NCBI GenBank assembly: GCA_029204225.1
Contig: CM055113.1
Location: 31,918,383 to 31,982,382 of the forward strand
Source: Diphasiastrum complanatum
Lineage: Eukaryota > Streptophyta > Lycopodiopsida > Lycopodiales > Lycopodiaceae
Length of the DNA: 64,000 bases
Direction: 5' to 3'
Shown here: in pieces, positions 24,319 to 36,700 of the stretch
Position numbering within the stretch: the stretch's first letter is position 1
Layout: each line of letters opens with the position of its first letter
The notes under the pieces: generated by a model
The model's input: the letters and a program-made list of their open reading frames with translations, nothing else
Told to the model about the DNA's origin: nothing
Database searches by the model: none
Made by a program: the position numbers and the translations under genes

Positions 24319-27300
24319 TTTGATGACATGGTGTGGGATGAATTTGGTGAAGCTGATGATCATATTGTGCCAAATCCTCAATATTTGACACAAAGTTTAT
24401 GGGTATCAAGTGGTGATTGCCTTAAAAGGTTACACTCTGAACCTGCTCCTATGTCTCTAAAAAACTCTGGACAGGTCTTTCAAGAGGTAGTGCAAAAAAC
24501 CAGCTCTTATAAGCCTTCTGATGAACGGAATGTCGAAAAGCCTGTTTTTTCAAATTCAAGGCATCGTTTCCCAGATATGCAAGCTCGGGATAGCCTGTTT
24601 TGTGCTAATCCTGCAGCTGTGTCTAACACACTTCTTGAAGAGGAACCTGCACCTTTAGGAGGTGTCAAAGAAGAAATCTGCACATTATCTCCAAGTCAGC
24701 TTCTGATCAAAGAAGAGATATCTGACCTAGGTCTCAGTAGGCTGTACATGAATGGCTCATTATATCGAGAGGATGATTCGAGCATAATGGTTCACTCAAG
24801 CCCCTTTTCTCTTTTTGAAGTTGTTGAAGAAGAGAGTGAAATTGAGCTTTTTGGAGCTGAAAATACTGTTGACAAAGGAGGCACTTTGTTGGACAACATC
24901 TGGGATAATCTTGATGATATGGACAACCTTTTTCAGTAAGACATGATTTTGCCTTGGTTTCTTCCAAGTTGTACTTTCGTATGTTTGTACAAGGCCATAA
25001 AAGTTTGTGACTCTTTCATGCACTGCAATATCCTTGACAAAAGGCGATAGTTTGAATGTTTTTATGCTTATTCCATATTGAGTTTGCAATATGCATGGGA
25101 CGAAGCAGTAAACTCAAGCATGTAGATCTTGACTACTCCAAGCTGATTAGCAAGATATAGAATTTTTCAGAATGATAATCCAATCATCACCTTTTCTTAA
25201 AATTCGGAGATAAGTATGATGCAATTATCCTTTAGATCCCTAGTATATTCCATAATGCTATGAGACTTCTGACAATTTATGGCCATTCAAAGAAAGAAAA
25301 AAAATGCTGGCCTCAAGGACTCAGCTTGGTAAACATTAAAAAGCTTTCCTGAGTAATTCTTTACAAGAGGATTGCTTATAAGGCACAATGAGAATTCGTC
25401 TTACCTACAATTTTCTTACTTCTAGAGTGGCATATTTGAATTGACCACACTCAAATTAGCTATCATTGTTATGGGCTTGATGCAATGAGTGAATTCAGTT
25501 AATCAAGCTTCTGGCAAGATAGAAGATGGCAAAATTACTGGTATTGCATGCACATCAGTGCATTGCCTTTTTAGATCAACTAGCATTCTTGGTAAATTAC
25601 AAACTGTATCAATTTTGCATTAAATAGCAGTTGTGGTATCACATGGTTGAATCACTTACGAACAATGGTAAACTTCTTATTGGGTCGCTTCTGTCTTCAC
25701 TATCATGGTAGCCATCACTAATGCTATTATTACATTTAGTACCTGCTGTTTGTGCCTTCCGTAACTGGATTGATTGTGCATGGCATGATTATATAACAAT
25801 GTCAGCCACCTTGCAGATTTTTCCCATTTTTACGCTTCCTGGAATTCCTCCTTATATAGAATTGAATGAAGCTAACTAGCTCTTGAACAGCTCATTTTGA
25901 TTAGAAAAACTTGATGTTGCATAAGTATGGGCTCAAGCAGAATGCAGTAGGGGATTGATGATTATAGCAAGTCACTTGCTAGAAATCTCAAGGATATGGA
26001 AAGGAGAGGAATGAATCGCACTCAAAGCATGCAAGCCTTGGACTTCAACACATTGAAACAAGATAGTTTATCAAAAGTGCATGTTTAGCTCATGGGGTAT
26101 GCAGATGCTCAGCTTGCCATGCTACGCTTTGAGCTTGGAGAATGTACATCAATTCTCTCTCCAAGCGCAGAATTCTTGCAAGTCAAATCATTAGAACGAA
26201 ATAATTCTTTCTGCACTTGTTTTGGTTGTGCTATCTCTCTGGGTTTGAGGAAGAAATGTCTCCAGAGTAAAGGGCTTTGTTTGTATCACATTATTTGAGA
26301 CTTAAAGAACTGAGTGCTGTTCCTTCAAGAACACAAAATCCTGTTGTTAGATTTCCTGACCATGTAGGATATCAAAAGTTGAATGAATTTGATGGCAGCT
26401 TCTTTTTCAGGTAAATCACTGTGGTTTTCCAATTGATTTGCTGTCTTGCAATTTGTTTTCTAGGCAGTTAACTAGTGATATTTTTAGCTTTGGTGCTAGA
26501 ACTATTTCTGCAGACCTTCTGACTGGCACATGATGTTGGTATAAGAAGGCAGACTATTATTTTCACCCTGATATTTATCCAATCCGCATGATCTAATTAC
26601 GCTGAAGAATTTGAGCCGATATGGTGATTTTTGAAGGCCGCTTCTCGAAAGTGGACATCATTGCTTACAAGGTGCTAGAGTTCGGTAAAGTAGCATGTCT
26701 TATGGGCAGTTTCAATGCTAATTTGCCAGGAGACAAATGTAATGTTACATGTATTGGACTGCTTAAACCTGTGAGTTAAGCAATGCTTTATTTCTTGTAA
26801 TGTGTATACAATTTCCAAAAAACAAAATATCAAGTAGTCAAGTTTTGATTTTCCAAAATCTTGTCTCCAGGGATGGTGATAATTCATTTGGGCCAGAAAG
26901 AAACGATCATCTTGATCTTTTGCAGTGGTCATCTTCCTCTCAAATTCTTGATGGCAGTACCATCAGAAACAGCGTATCATCTGAAAAATGCCTTTCCACA
27001 ATTGAATCAAGTAAATCAGAGGAAAAAGTTCAGGATAATGAGTCAGAAAAAGAATTCAATTTTCCAGATCATGCTCCTTTGGCATTCGAAAAGGACCAGA
27101 AAACCCCATCGAAGGATGGCTTTCCTCATTTCTCCATGGGTCAAGCCAATGAAGTTTCTCAACTAATGAACGCCAGGAAACTTTTACCTCAATATCATGA
27201 CTTAGCAGGACCTCTGTATTCCACGAGTAATTTGCATATTCAGGTATATAAGGCACTTCTGAATAATTGACCTTTATATGCAGGTCTTTGTTTTGTTTTC

Positions 27301-28745
27301 TCCCCGAAGCTTGGGTCAGTCACAGTTTCAATAGACAGAAGTACCACAACATGCAAATCTGTCTACTGCTGCAAGTTGGTTTTTTGTAACCTCTAGTTCC
27401 TCTCAATTGACATGTAAATGAGTATGCAAAGTTTGACTTCTACTCCAGAGGATTTTGTTTGAAGGCTAGTGGACTGGTTGTATTGTGGTGCTAAGTAAGT
27501 AAACTTCTTATATGCATCTGACATTCACAGGAAACAGCTAATAATGGAATTAGTGATTCCTCACATATTTCAAAGACAGACAGCAAGGAGAAGGTTATGA
27601 ACATATCTTTCCAAAGCCATTCTTCTGCAGAAAAGGTTTGTTAAATTTGTCACTAAAAATTGATAAATAGTAGATGTGGAATGTTTTGGCAATGTGCACG
27701 CTTAGTGATGTCATGTGCTTAATTAAGGCCTGGTAAATTTTATTTATGCTGGTGATTTGCAGGGTAGCCGAGCAAGGCAGCATGCTTTGAGTCGCAGGAA
27801 CAAGTTTAAAAGGGAGAGTTCCCTTAGAAGGGGCCATTGCTCAACACACACTAGTTCTCAAGCACAATCCATCTCCATTAAGGAGCAGTATCTACCAATA
27901 AAATTTCCTCAACGACAATGGGGGCTCACGCCTCCAATGCCCTCTTCCTTCAAGGGGTTTTTACCTGCTTTTCAACAACCTCTATTCATGCTGGCTGACT
28001 CTTTTCTTCATCAACAAAGACCTCATCCACGCCCTGTGCTCCCCGTGGGTTCTGGCCCTTCTATATATCACTTTCCTGTCCTGGTTCCCAACGCCTCTTT
28101 AACTGGACCTCAGCTTCAATATTGTAGACCTCTTCTGGAAGGATATGAACATTCGTTTATGGAGAAACAAAAATGTGATCCCGTTTCAATGGAAGTGGTT
28201 GATGCTCCCAATTACACTCCTTTCAGTGACAATAAGGCAGGCTCACTCGAGAGGGTAGAGAAGATACATTTGCAAGAGAGTATGCAGGTGACATCAGGAG
28301 CAGAGCAGCCTCAACAGAAGCTGTTATATGAGCAAGTCTCAGCAGACCCAAACAAAAATCAGCATGAAATCCAGCTGTCACAAGATGGGGTCTCTATAGC
28401 AGCTGGAATGACCAGGTTCATGGATTTTTCAGATGCAGAGGTAGGGCTTTCAAGCCTTGGGGCCTCAAGGTCAGTGGCTGCTTGTGAAGAGACAGAGACC
28501 GTGAAAGAGAAAGAAACTTTCCTAGAGGATGAGGCCTTACATCAACTGCAAACTATCATTTTGAAGGTAGTGCTTACATGTTCTTCCTAGTTTACAATAA
28601 GTAGCAACCAATGGGCATGCATTTGTGCTTTATGAGCAAGCTTGATAGTCACTAGTAATGTGATACCCACGATCCAAGTAGCTGTCATACAACATCTGTA
28701 CTCTAACCAATCCACTTTATGAGGTAACTTGGAATGGAGTTTCTC

Positions 28746-28806
<61 letters not shown>

Positions 28807-29662
28807 ATCTATAGTGTGAGGATTGTCAGTTGGATGCTAGAACTAGGTTATGCATTCGTGATGCTCTATATCGACTTTCCAAAAGCGCAATGCATCGACA
28901 TGGAGTTGGTGAAAATGGAAGTAACGTTGGAGGCATGAAGGGCCCTCTAGAGGACACTTCGTCTCCGGGCAGTATTTCTAGGTATGCATACTTATTTCCC
29001 AGATCTATTCACTGTCAAATGATTTTTGGATAGCAAAAAATTTCTTAGTGCAAACCTTAAACCTTTTGATGTGATTGAGACTGCTTCTTAACTAGTTGCC
29101 AGTTGGTGAGTAGATGGATGGTAATCTTTTGACCTTTTTCATAGAGTAGGTTTAACAAGTCAACCAGAAGACTCCAGTTATGTAGAGTCACTACAAAGTC
29201 TTATTATTTTTGACACCCAATAGTTTCACTTCAAATTACATTTTCAAATAAGTTTTATATGCAAGCCATTCCAAATAATTTCTTCTTGTTGATTTTTGCT
29301 TTTGCACTGGTTTTAGCAATCTTCTATAGTCAGAAACTTAGCAAGGGAGAGAAAATATCATGAATTGAGGTTGATAGGTAAAAATCTTTTGAAAAATCAA
29401 AATTGTCAGTGACATTCTACAAGTTATTAGGAGAGTTGTTTATGCCCTTGAGAAATGTTGCTCTAGTGTGGGGAGCATGTCTTTCCACAATATTTCTCTT
29501 GGGAAGTTTTCCTGCTTAGGAAAATGTAGGGCTGGGGAAAGATGTTTGCCCATAGAAAAGCAAGTGAGATTGTTTCCTCGAAACTGTTTTCTGAAGCATA
29601 GAGTAAGGGTTTCTTCCTAAAAGTGCTCCCATTGCATATTTTTCGTCAATGAAGCTATAAAT

Positions 29663-29729
<67 letters not shown>

Positions 29730-32700
29730 CAGTAGCGTGTACTAAGTCCATGGTTTATGAAACCTAATCACCAAAGTACACTAGCCAAGTTGGTGTAGTT
29801 GAATAAAATCTGACTAATGCAACAATCAAGAGTTATAGAAACTGCTATACAAGCATGAGCACTCTAATAGAGTTTTGTGTTATATGCTTTGATGACGAAG
29901 CTCCCAAGTCACTTCAGAGTCCTCATCTACTCGAAGAAGGAAATAATGAAGAGCTCGTGGCGCTTTTGAAAAGAGATCCTTGAACTCATGAAAAGACATT
30001 GAACGCTTTTGCACTGCATAAGGTGATCGATTTTGTCTCTATCCATTTTTGCAAAGTAAGCGAATCCATTCTTCCCATTCCTGTTTTCATTGACAACATC
30101 TTAGATTATGGTTGTGTAAAATAACATGAAACAACATACCTCTCCCTATAAGAATAGCCACCATGATATGCCTTTCTCTCATATCATTGGGTTCATTCTT
30201 TCTTGGCGGTATTGCGTTTTTTGTTCAAAGGGATTATTCTTTACAAATGACCTCAACTTCTGAGAGTTATGGGCCTTTCATCAAGTTGAATTTTTCAGTT
30301 AGAACACCATTTCTTAATGCCCATTCACAACCTGTGAGTAAGTTAGTGTGGAAGCTTAGAATTCTTGCCCACTATTTAGAAAGACAGTTCTCATCCATAG
30401 TTTTCACCTTTTTAACAATGAAACATATTTTCATTTCACCTTTTCAACGTACTTGCTAACTCTAATCATAGAAGATACCGCCAAAGGAAGGGTGCTGGTG
30501 TTAGCCAAGAGCATTGGATATGAATTAAATTTTTCTACTGCATGTTGCTATTAAGAAATTAGAATCTTCTATGAACTCTTTCAATCTCCATCCATTGTAC
30601 ACGAGGAATGAGTCCATGCCAAAATTTGCAATAATCAGCATCACAAAGTCATAAAATATTAATTTTTATGCAAAAGGTCTATATTGCCAAGAAGCTACTT
30701 CCATAGCATAGAAAGCCTTCCATGCCCCTATTATCCTATGTATGCATTCTAGTAAAGGTTAGCCAAAGTTTTTAACTCCCAAATACTTTTATGCTTGGGA
30801 AATGCCCACTTCATCCCCATTGAATAAGATCCTTCTAAAGCAAAAATACATCACCATAGTTGAGAGGTCATATTTCTTGATTCATTGAGAGCTTTAGAAT
30901 CTTGTTGGAGACTACTTATAATGTTGAGAGAGAGAGAGAGAGAGCTTAATGGCTTTTCATCATCAGGACTTTGGGTCTCGTTGTGGTCTTCTCCTAGAGA
31001 AGAAAGAGGTAATTTGAGGTTGAGAACTAAGATGACTCTGCTGAGCTGTCTTGCATGTATCTCGTCGTCATAGGAACATCTTTCACATCATAAGTGAAAC
31101 ACAACGAGAATCCTCATATGCTATGAGCAATCGTAGTGTGGTGGGTGTGTCACAAAATAGGCAGTAGTATTCTCTAATCTCATAGTATATATGGCATCTT
31201 AAGATAAATGCTCCTCAGACTCCAACTCACTCAAAGAGCATAACTCACAAATCCTCTCCTCTCTTGGAATACCATGGAACCTCTTAGTCTCAATAGCCAA
31301 CTGATGTGATGATAATTGAAGCTGGCCCAATATGAACCTGAGATTTTGTGATAATCTTGAGAGAGAGAGAGAGAGAGAAAAGAAAGCTTTATTAACGTCT
31401 TTTCCATGCCAAAAGGCGTATACGACGAAAAGGAGTACAACAGAGTAAATGGAAATCGGACGGGACAATGTCGTCAACAGAAAGCTAAACTAAAACGTAA
31501 ATCGCTATGTAAAAAAGCTCATCTCTCACGCAGGAGAGGAAATAAATGATCGTAGCTCAAACATCTCTCACGTAGGAGAGGGAAAAGAATCTGAAATTCT
31601 AAGTTCTTCAATTTTAACCAAGACCGGGCGTCCGTCTCGAAAGAGAGTTCGGAAACCGTTGGCCTTAGCATCTGCGATAATTTTCTTTCTCTCAGTCCAT
31701 TGAATGGGCGTCAAGTCTTCATCCATAAAATAGTAGATCCCTTCAGGCAACCTCTTTTACGTTGAACCTTTTGACGAAGCAAAGCATCCTTGAAACGCAG
31801 AAACACTGTGGTGGATTGGAGCTTACCCACCCAAGCAGCAGATACAACATCCTTTTTGAGACCAAAGGTGGAATGAATGAAAGCATTTGCCTCAGCCACG
31901 AGGTCCTTACCCGCAAAAGAAGCTCCCCTAACCCTGACATTGAGGGCCTTGAGATCTCATTTTTTATGTTCTTGGATAGATTCAGAAATAACCTACTTAG
32001 ATCCCTTGAGCACGTTGTCCCAAGAACTCTTCGATTGCTGAAATTGCTGCTCCAAGGAGTGAACCCGCTCTTGAAGCTGCTTTGCCATGTCTTCTAAATC
32101 TGCATTGCCGCTTCCTTCTTCTGCCTCTTCATCTGATTCCAACTCCTTCTGAAGGTGAATAACATCAACCTCAAAAATGCCAACTTTACCCTGGAGGACC
32201 AAAACCGTATTCTCCAGAGTGGAGATTTGGAATGCTTGTTGCTTGATTAGTGCAAGCAAGGATACATTGGTCTCTTGAAGAGACTCAATAATGCGGGGGA
32301 AACCAGGCAAAAATTCAGTTGAAAGGGATGGAGACAAGGAGGATGAAGATGAAGGGGTGAAAGAGGGAGAGGAGGAAGAAAGAGTAGAGGGGGTAGTGGC
32401 AGTAGGAGAAGAGGTAGAAGTTGCGAGAGTGGAGGGTAAGGGTGAGGGAGAGGAAGCAGGAGAGGGAGGGGGCAACGTAAAGGGGTTTGGAGCCGTAGTA
32501 GGGATGGCTGAGAAAACAAAGGGAGAAGGGGGAGGGGTTTTCTTGTTCCCCTTCCGATTCACTGATTGCCAATCAGCCATAGTGGCAAGAAGAGAGAGAG
32601 GGACATCGATTGGAGGGGCAACGATGAGGAGGCAAAGGGATAGGTAGCAAGGGTAGGAGCGGGATAGCAGGAGGCAGGACAGGTAGCGAGGGCCAGGAGC

Positions 32701-33245
32701 GGGCCAGGTAGCAAGGGCCGGGAGAGGAGATGGAGTGGGGCAGGTTAGGAGCGGGGCAGGGCAGAGTCGTGAGGATAGGGCACAGGAGAAAGGAGAAAGG
32801 TAGGCGGCGGCGGACAGGAGGGTGCAACGACGGACAGAAGGAGGAGGGCACCCTAAAAATCTTCTACATCAAGATTGTAAAACATAGATCCTGCATGCCG
32901 AAAAGATTAAGCGCGCAAATCACCAAAGCGGTGCTTCTTGAAATTACACCAATACTCCAAAGTAATGCCTGCAAGTAGTCACAATAGAAAGCTTATAACA
33001 ATACTAGATGAATGCAAAAAAAATCGCATGAATTGGATCAGCCATCTATGAGAAATCAGCATTTGATTATTGGCTGATTGGAAGGAAGAGAAAGGGAGAT
33101 CAAAGATCCAAGAACATTTACACCAAAAGGAATGTAGAATGGGTGCTTCTTGGCTAGCTTAGCCCTCCTTGTATATATAGTAAAAATGTACAAAGTTTCA
33201 TGCAAAAATCTCCACTCAATCTTGAGTTAAGGAGACATGTGTCCA

Positions 33246-33283
<38 letters not shown>

Positions 33284-34145
33284 GAGAGGAAACTTCACTT
33301 ATTTGTAGTGAGTCACTTAGTTAACTTGGGTCCTTCCAACTTAGGACCTTTACAAACTTTATTTATATTGATTTTTATCTCCCAAGCCTAAACTTGGGCG
33401 CCTAGGGCCCCCCATGGACCCAAACTGAAAATTTTCATATGTGCCGAAATTGCATGTGTCCGAGGCTAGAAACATGGCATGGGCCTCTTTGATAATCTCG
33501 ACAATATTATACTCATGGCATAATAATCAGGAGTCAAGCAAACCACACTCTATCCACTTTTGTTGGCCAGGATTGATGTCCTTCCCTTAGAAACTCTAGC
33601 AGTGCAATAAACTATACGCTATTTACAAAAGCTGGATCGTGAGGATAAGCTCACTAAAATAGCATCACATCAAAGCAAGTTCCTTTAGCAGCTGCATACT
33701 AATTGGTGGAGGGACGTCCAAGGGTGGCTATATGTTGGGACATGCAGCTCGAAAGTTTTCACTTGCTACTATCACGAAACAAAGACTTGGCAACTCTTCT
33801 CAAAATTAGATATTATGGAGTCATGTGGAAGGCACCCCTAAAGCGTAAGATGCAACTCAGGGTTGCAAGTCAACTGACATGGCCTACGCTCACAATCTAG
33901 TAGATGGTATACACCTAAGATACCATGGGAAGGTTGTCTATGCCAAATTTGCCTAGCTGGGGATGTCGAAATCAAAGCTCCTCTCTAGCAGCTCTAAGAT
34001 CAATATAACTCACTTTTTTCTACTATGTTGGAATGATTTTTTGCTAATGCTAAGTATATATGCTTGGTAATTTTCTACTTGAAGTTAGTGCTAGACATCA
34101 TTTTCTTTTGCACAACAATACAAACATACATTAAAACATCTAATC

Positions 34146-34205
<60 letters not shown>

Positions 34206-34293
34206 TAGGCTCCCATGTGGTCCACATACTTGATATGTACTTATTTGTCTTATATGCCTTTTGGCATGGAAAAGACATTAATAAAGCTTTCTT

Positions 34294-34376
<83 letters not shown>

Positions 34377-35925
34377 CGCAGCTATGGCGGTCTTCTATAT
34401 TTCAGCCTCACTCATTGTTTCCTATTGCATGTTGGATTTTAGACTCTGAACACCTTTGCATGTCAGCCTAGAAGCTTTGCATGTGTCAGTGTTTAAGGTT
34501 TGCATGTCAGTTTCATAGCTTGCATGTTAGTGTTTAAGCTTTGCATGTCAGTGATCAATCATTGCATGTCAGTTTTCTTGACATCTCCTCAAGCAGATCT
34601 AGCATAGGCATCGATCCTCAATTTACAACCTGGTGCAAATGCATGCAAAGCTTGAAAATGTTGTTGCAAACTATGTAAAGTGATAGCAAGAAGAACAACA
34701 TCAGCATAGAGGAATAGCTTGATAACATAATGCCTGAGACAAATGCCTCTGCCCTCCACCATTAAGACACTTTTTGAGATTGTCGGTATAGATGCCAAAA
34801 AGAGTGGGTGAAAGTGAACAATCCTACTTGACACCAATATTACTTATTATATCATTGGTAAAACCAGCATGAGTGTGAACCTTAGCTCCCACCCTTTGAT
34901 AAATAGTGCCACTACGCTATAGAGACTTACGCTTGCAGGTTTGAAGTACTGTTCAGCAACGATTTGCCTACTAAAAACTGCCTCCTGTAACCTGTAATAG
35001 TAGCGCTTCAACAACTTTTAATCAGAAATGATAGCGCTTCAATGACCTGCAATCGGATATAGAAACAATCTATTTTTAGCAAACAACAGATTCCAACGAC
35101 TTGCAATTTTTTCCAGGGATCTATAAGAATCAATAGCTGTGCTCCAACAGATCTGTAATGATCAATAGCTACACTCCAAATCAGCTGACCTGTAAATCCC
35201 ATGTCCGCCAGCTATCCAATTCCTGGAAATTTTCACTTGAAATTAACTGATTTGTGATGTTATTGCTTTTCAAGAAATTTTGTGTTTAGCATTTTTCTTA
35301 TGGACATCCTTGTGTGATAAATAGGTACTATAACTTCTAGATTGACATTTTCTTCATAGGTTGACTGGATTCAACATGCTAGATGCAGCTGGAGTGACAC
35401 TGGTTGAGGCAGAGACGAATCGGATTGATCGCATGATAGCAAACATGCTTTTTCACAAAGCCTCTCATTCACCTAGTCGGCCTTCTGCACCATTATCTGG
35501 TGACTATGCAGCTTTCAATGAAGTTTCACATCTACCATGTGCACCTGAAAGCCCCTGGGCATTACATTCCTCAGTTTCACCACCACAGGGCAGTTGGAGT
35601 GCAGCATGTACGAAGATAAAGTCTGTGATTGCATGAAAGCCAGAAAGCCTAGCTACTCGAGTAACCAATCAAGAAGCTCTTCGAACAAGTTCTGCTATAC
35701 AAGGGTGAATTTTGTGGAACGCATACCCCTATGGCTAATCCAAATGTTCATAACTACTTTGTGGTGCCAAATTGCTCAAGTATGGCTTTGAGCTCTACCC
35801 TAGAGAAAGAGTTATTTTTCAGAAATAATGCAGCTTCCCAATTGAGCAGTGCTGACCACCTGCACAGTAAGCTGGGGAATTTGACCAACACTAGTGTACC
35901 ATCATCTGAAGCTGTAGCAACTTAG
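24319..35925 (+). CDS. LNK: LNK-type clock coactivator (LNK1/LNK2 family), multi-exon
   Basis: LNK proteins are nuclear coactivators that bind RVE8/RVE4 MYB factors and drive evening clock genes. Exons whose phases all agree: 24319-24935, 26871-27243, 27531-27635, 27763-28566, 28830-28981, 35360-35607 and 35690-35925. Family blocks appear in order: FDDMVWDEFGEADDHIVPN (N-terminal DDHIVP motif), DNIWDNLDDMDNLF then GDNSFG, a Gln/Pro-rich middle, HQLQTIILK joined to LDARTRLCIRDALYRLSKSA, and EAETNRIDRMIANMLFH. These match Arabidopsis LNK2 RLQDVVAKLD, TRTCIRDSLFRLA and NPTDRTVAHLLFH. About 844 residues are covered; the N-terminal exon is missing. The 6.4 kb intron 28982-35359 is full of elements. 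The frame near 35.6 kb needs an 82-bp GT-AG intron (35608-35689) or a frameshift. Confidence 0.82.
25920..26420 (+). other. Coding-like remnant inside LNK intron
   Basis: Plus-strand reading gives protein-like text interrupted by TAG stops: DDYSKSLARNLKDMERRGMN, then YADAQLAMLRFELGEC, and near 26.33 kb NPVVRFPDHVGYQKLNEFDG ending at a GTAAAT donor-like site. Amino-acid composition looks coding, yet the frame is broken and I do not recognise the family. It could be a dead cassette exon of LNK or an inserted gene fragment. Confidence 0.3.
28748..28803. repeat. (GA)n microsatellite
   Basis: Uninterrupted GA dinucleotides, about 56 bp, in the short LNK intron just before the LDARTRLCIRD exon, ending about 26 bp upstream of the splice acceptor. 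Confidence 0.95.
29667..29725. repeat. (GA)n microsatellite
   Basis: Uninterrupted GA repeat of about 59 bp within the large LNK intron. Confidence 0.95.
30926..30944. repeat. Short (GA)n tract
   Basis: About 19 bp of GA repeat within the large LNK intron. Confidence 0.9.
31359..32852 (-). mobile_element. ORF1-only LINE derivative (HAL1-like), decayed
   Basis: In minus sense: a GC-rich leader (32852-32581), then an ORF from 32580 starting MADWQSVNRKGNKK with a Pro/Ser/Thr-rich stretch and a coiled coil (LQKELESDEEAEE...LQERVHSLEQQFQQ). A nucleic-acid-binding ORF1 core follows (ALNVRVRGASFAGKDLVAEA, VGKLQSTTVFLRFKDALLRQ) and the typical C-terminus YYFMDEDLTPIQWTERKKII ending at 31568. Two stops near 31.95-31.99 kb and a frameshift near 31.75 kb break it. 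Only about 190 bp of 3' sequence follows, ending TTAATAAAGCTTTCTTTT(CT)n. No ORF2 (endonuclease or RT) lies between, so it resembles a half-LINE. Confidence 0.65.
33249..33282. repeat. (CT)n microsatellite
   Basis: About 34 bp of CT repeat in the large LNK intron. Confidence 0.95.
34150..34202. repeat. (CT)n microsatellite
   Basis: About 53 bp of uninterrupted CT repeat, 50 bp upstream of a LINE 3'-end copy. Confidence 0.95.
34251..34374 (+). mobile_element. LINE 3' end with 76-bp (CT)n tail
   Basis: TATGCCTTTTGGCATGGAAA and following bases, through TTAATAAAGCTTTCTTT, match the minus-strand 3' end of the ORF1-only element at 31.38-31.42 kb over about 40 bp with two differences. A pure (CT)n tract follows at 34299-34374. 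It is a 5'-truncated copy of the same family. Confidence 0.7.
34570..34930 (-). mobile_element. LINE reverse-transcriptase fragment
   Basis: Minus-strand translation shows GVK-stop-DCSLSPTLFGIY, the conserved GVKQGCPLSPTLF segment of non-LTR reverse transcriptases with Gln (CAG) replaced by TAG. Then, in a shifted frame, IKLFLYADVVLLA has the second Asp of the catalytic YADD box replaced by Val. It is a short dead fragment inside the LNK intron. Confidence 0.75.
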
Positions 35926-36700
35926 TTCCATTTGTATGAACAGGTGACTGTAAATGACTTATGGCTTATGAAAGATGACAGAAGCATACTAGTGTAAATG
36001 ACTTCAGATGAGATGCGTGCAAGTGGGTTTTGTTCAAGCTTCCAATCTAAGGATGTCTGCTATGAAAGATGCTATCACCAATTTAGCAGTTCAAAGCAAA
36101 AATTTGAAGGTGTAACTGGAGCTATAATGCTTAGATTGGAAAAGGAGTGACATCCAACTGTACATTATTAGGGGCTGCACTTCAGGTTGCACAAGTATAG
36201 ATTCTCTGAAGCATTATGAAACAGTTTTTCAAACTAACAAGAACCTGTTTTTCAGTTCTTGCACCTAAATGGCAGCAGTAAAATTGTCCTTCGTTGGATG
36301 TAGGAAAAGGTAAATTTCTCTTCGTAGGATAATTTTGATGTCCAGGGTCCCCTTCAGATGCACAGGTTAAACTTCAGATGATGTGACAATTATCTTCACA
36401 CAAGTATTAAGAATAGCAGTAAAGCAGATTCGATTACAGGTCTTGGACCTCACAATGTTTTGCTTATGAAATGAGAAGGGCAATTCTCTGTGGACTTGAT
36501 TTAAGGAAGCACCTCCCAGGCTTGTTCTTAATGACTTTGGGGGTATTTTGAAAAGAGATTAGAGCCACTTGTTTGACAGTCATCAAGCTGCCCAATGCTA
36601 GGTTTTGTTGCTCATTTTTGACAACGAAGTATCTCTTTCACTTTGTACATTTTGCTGGTAAATAAATAAGAAATACAATTTGATGTATTCCTCTCAACCA
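35926..36700 (+). other. LNK 3' untranslated region candidate with poly(A) signal
   Basis: Sequence after the LNK stop is non-coding. The AATAAATAAG at about 36661 would serve as a polyadenylation signal. Confidence 0.4.

Noticed and set aside
26320-26420. Possible WEE1-kinase-like fragment (VRFPDH...NEFDGSFF)
   Set aside because: I could not match it to the kinase's known conserved blocks, so it is listed only as unassigned coding-like text.
32291-32647. 118-codon plus ORF, Glu/Gly/Val-rich
   Set aside because: It is antisense to the Pro/Ser-rich head of the LINE ORF1; its composition simply mirrors that strand.
31340-32870. Target-site duplication AATCTT flanking the half-LINE
   Set aside because: Six bases in AT-rich DNA is too short, and the 5' border is not fixed to the base.
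34064-34471. 135-codon plus ORF with long Ser-Leu repeats
   Set aside because: It is two translated (CT)n tracts joined by LINE 3'-end sequence. The same applies to 38902-39141, 33200-33391 and 21140-21457.
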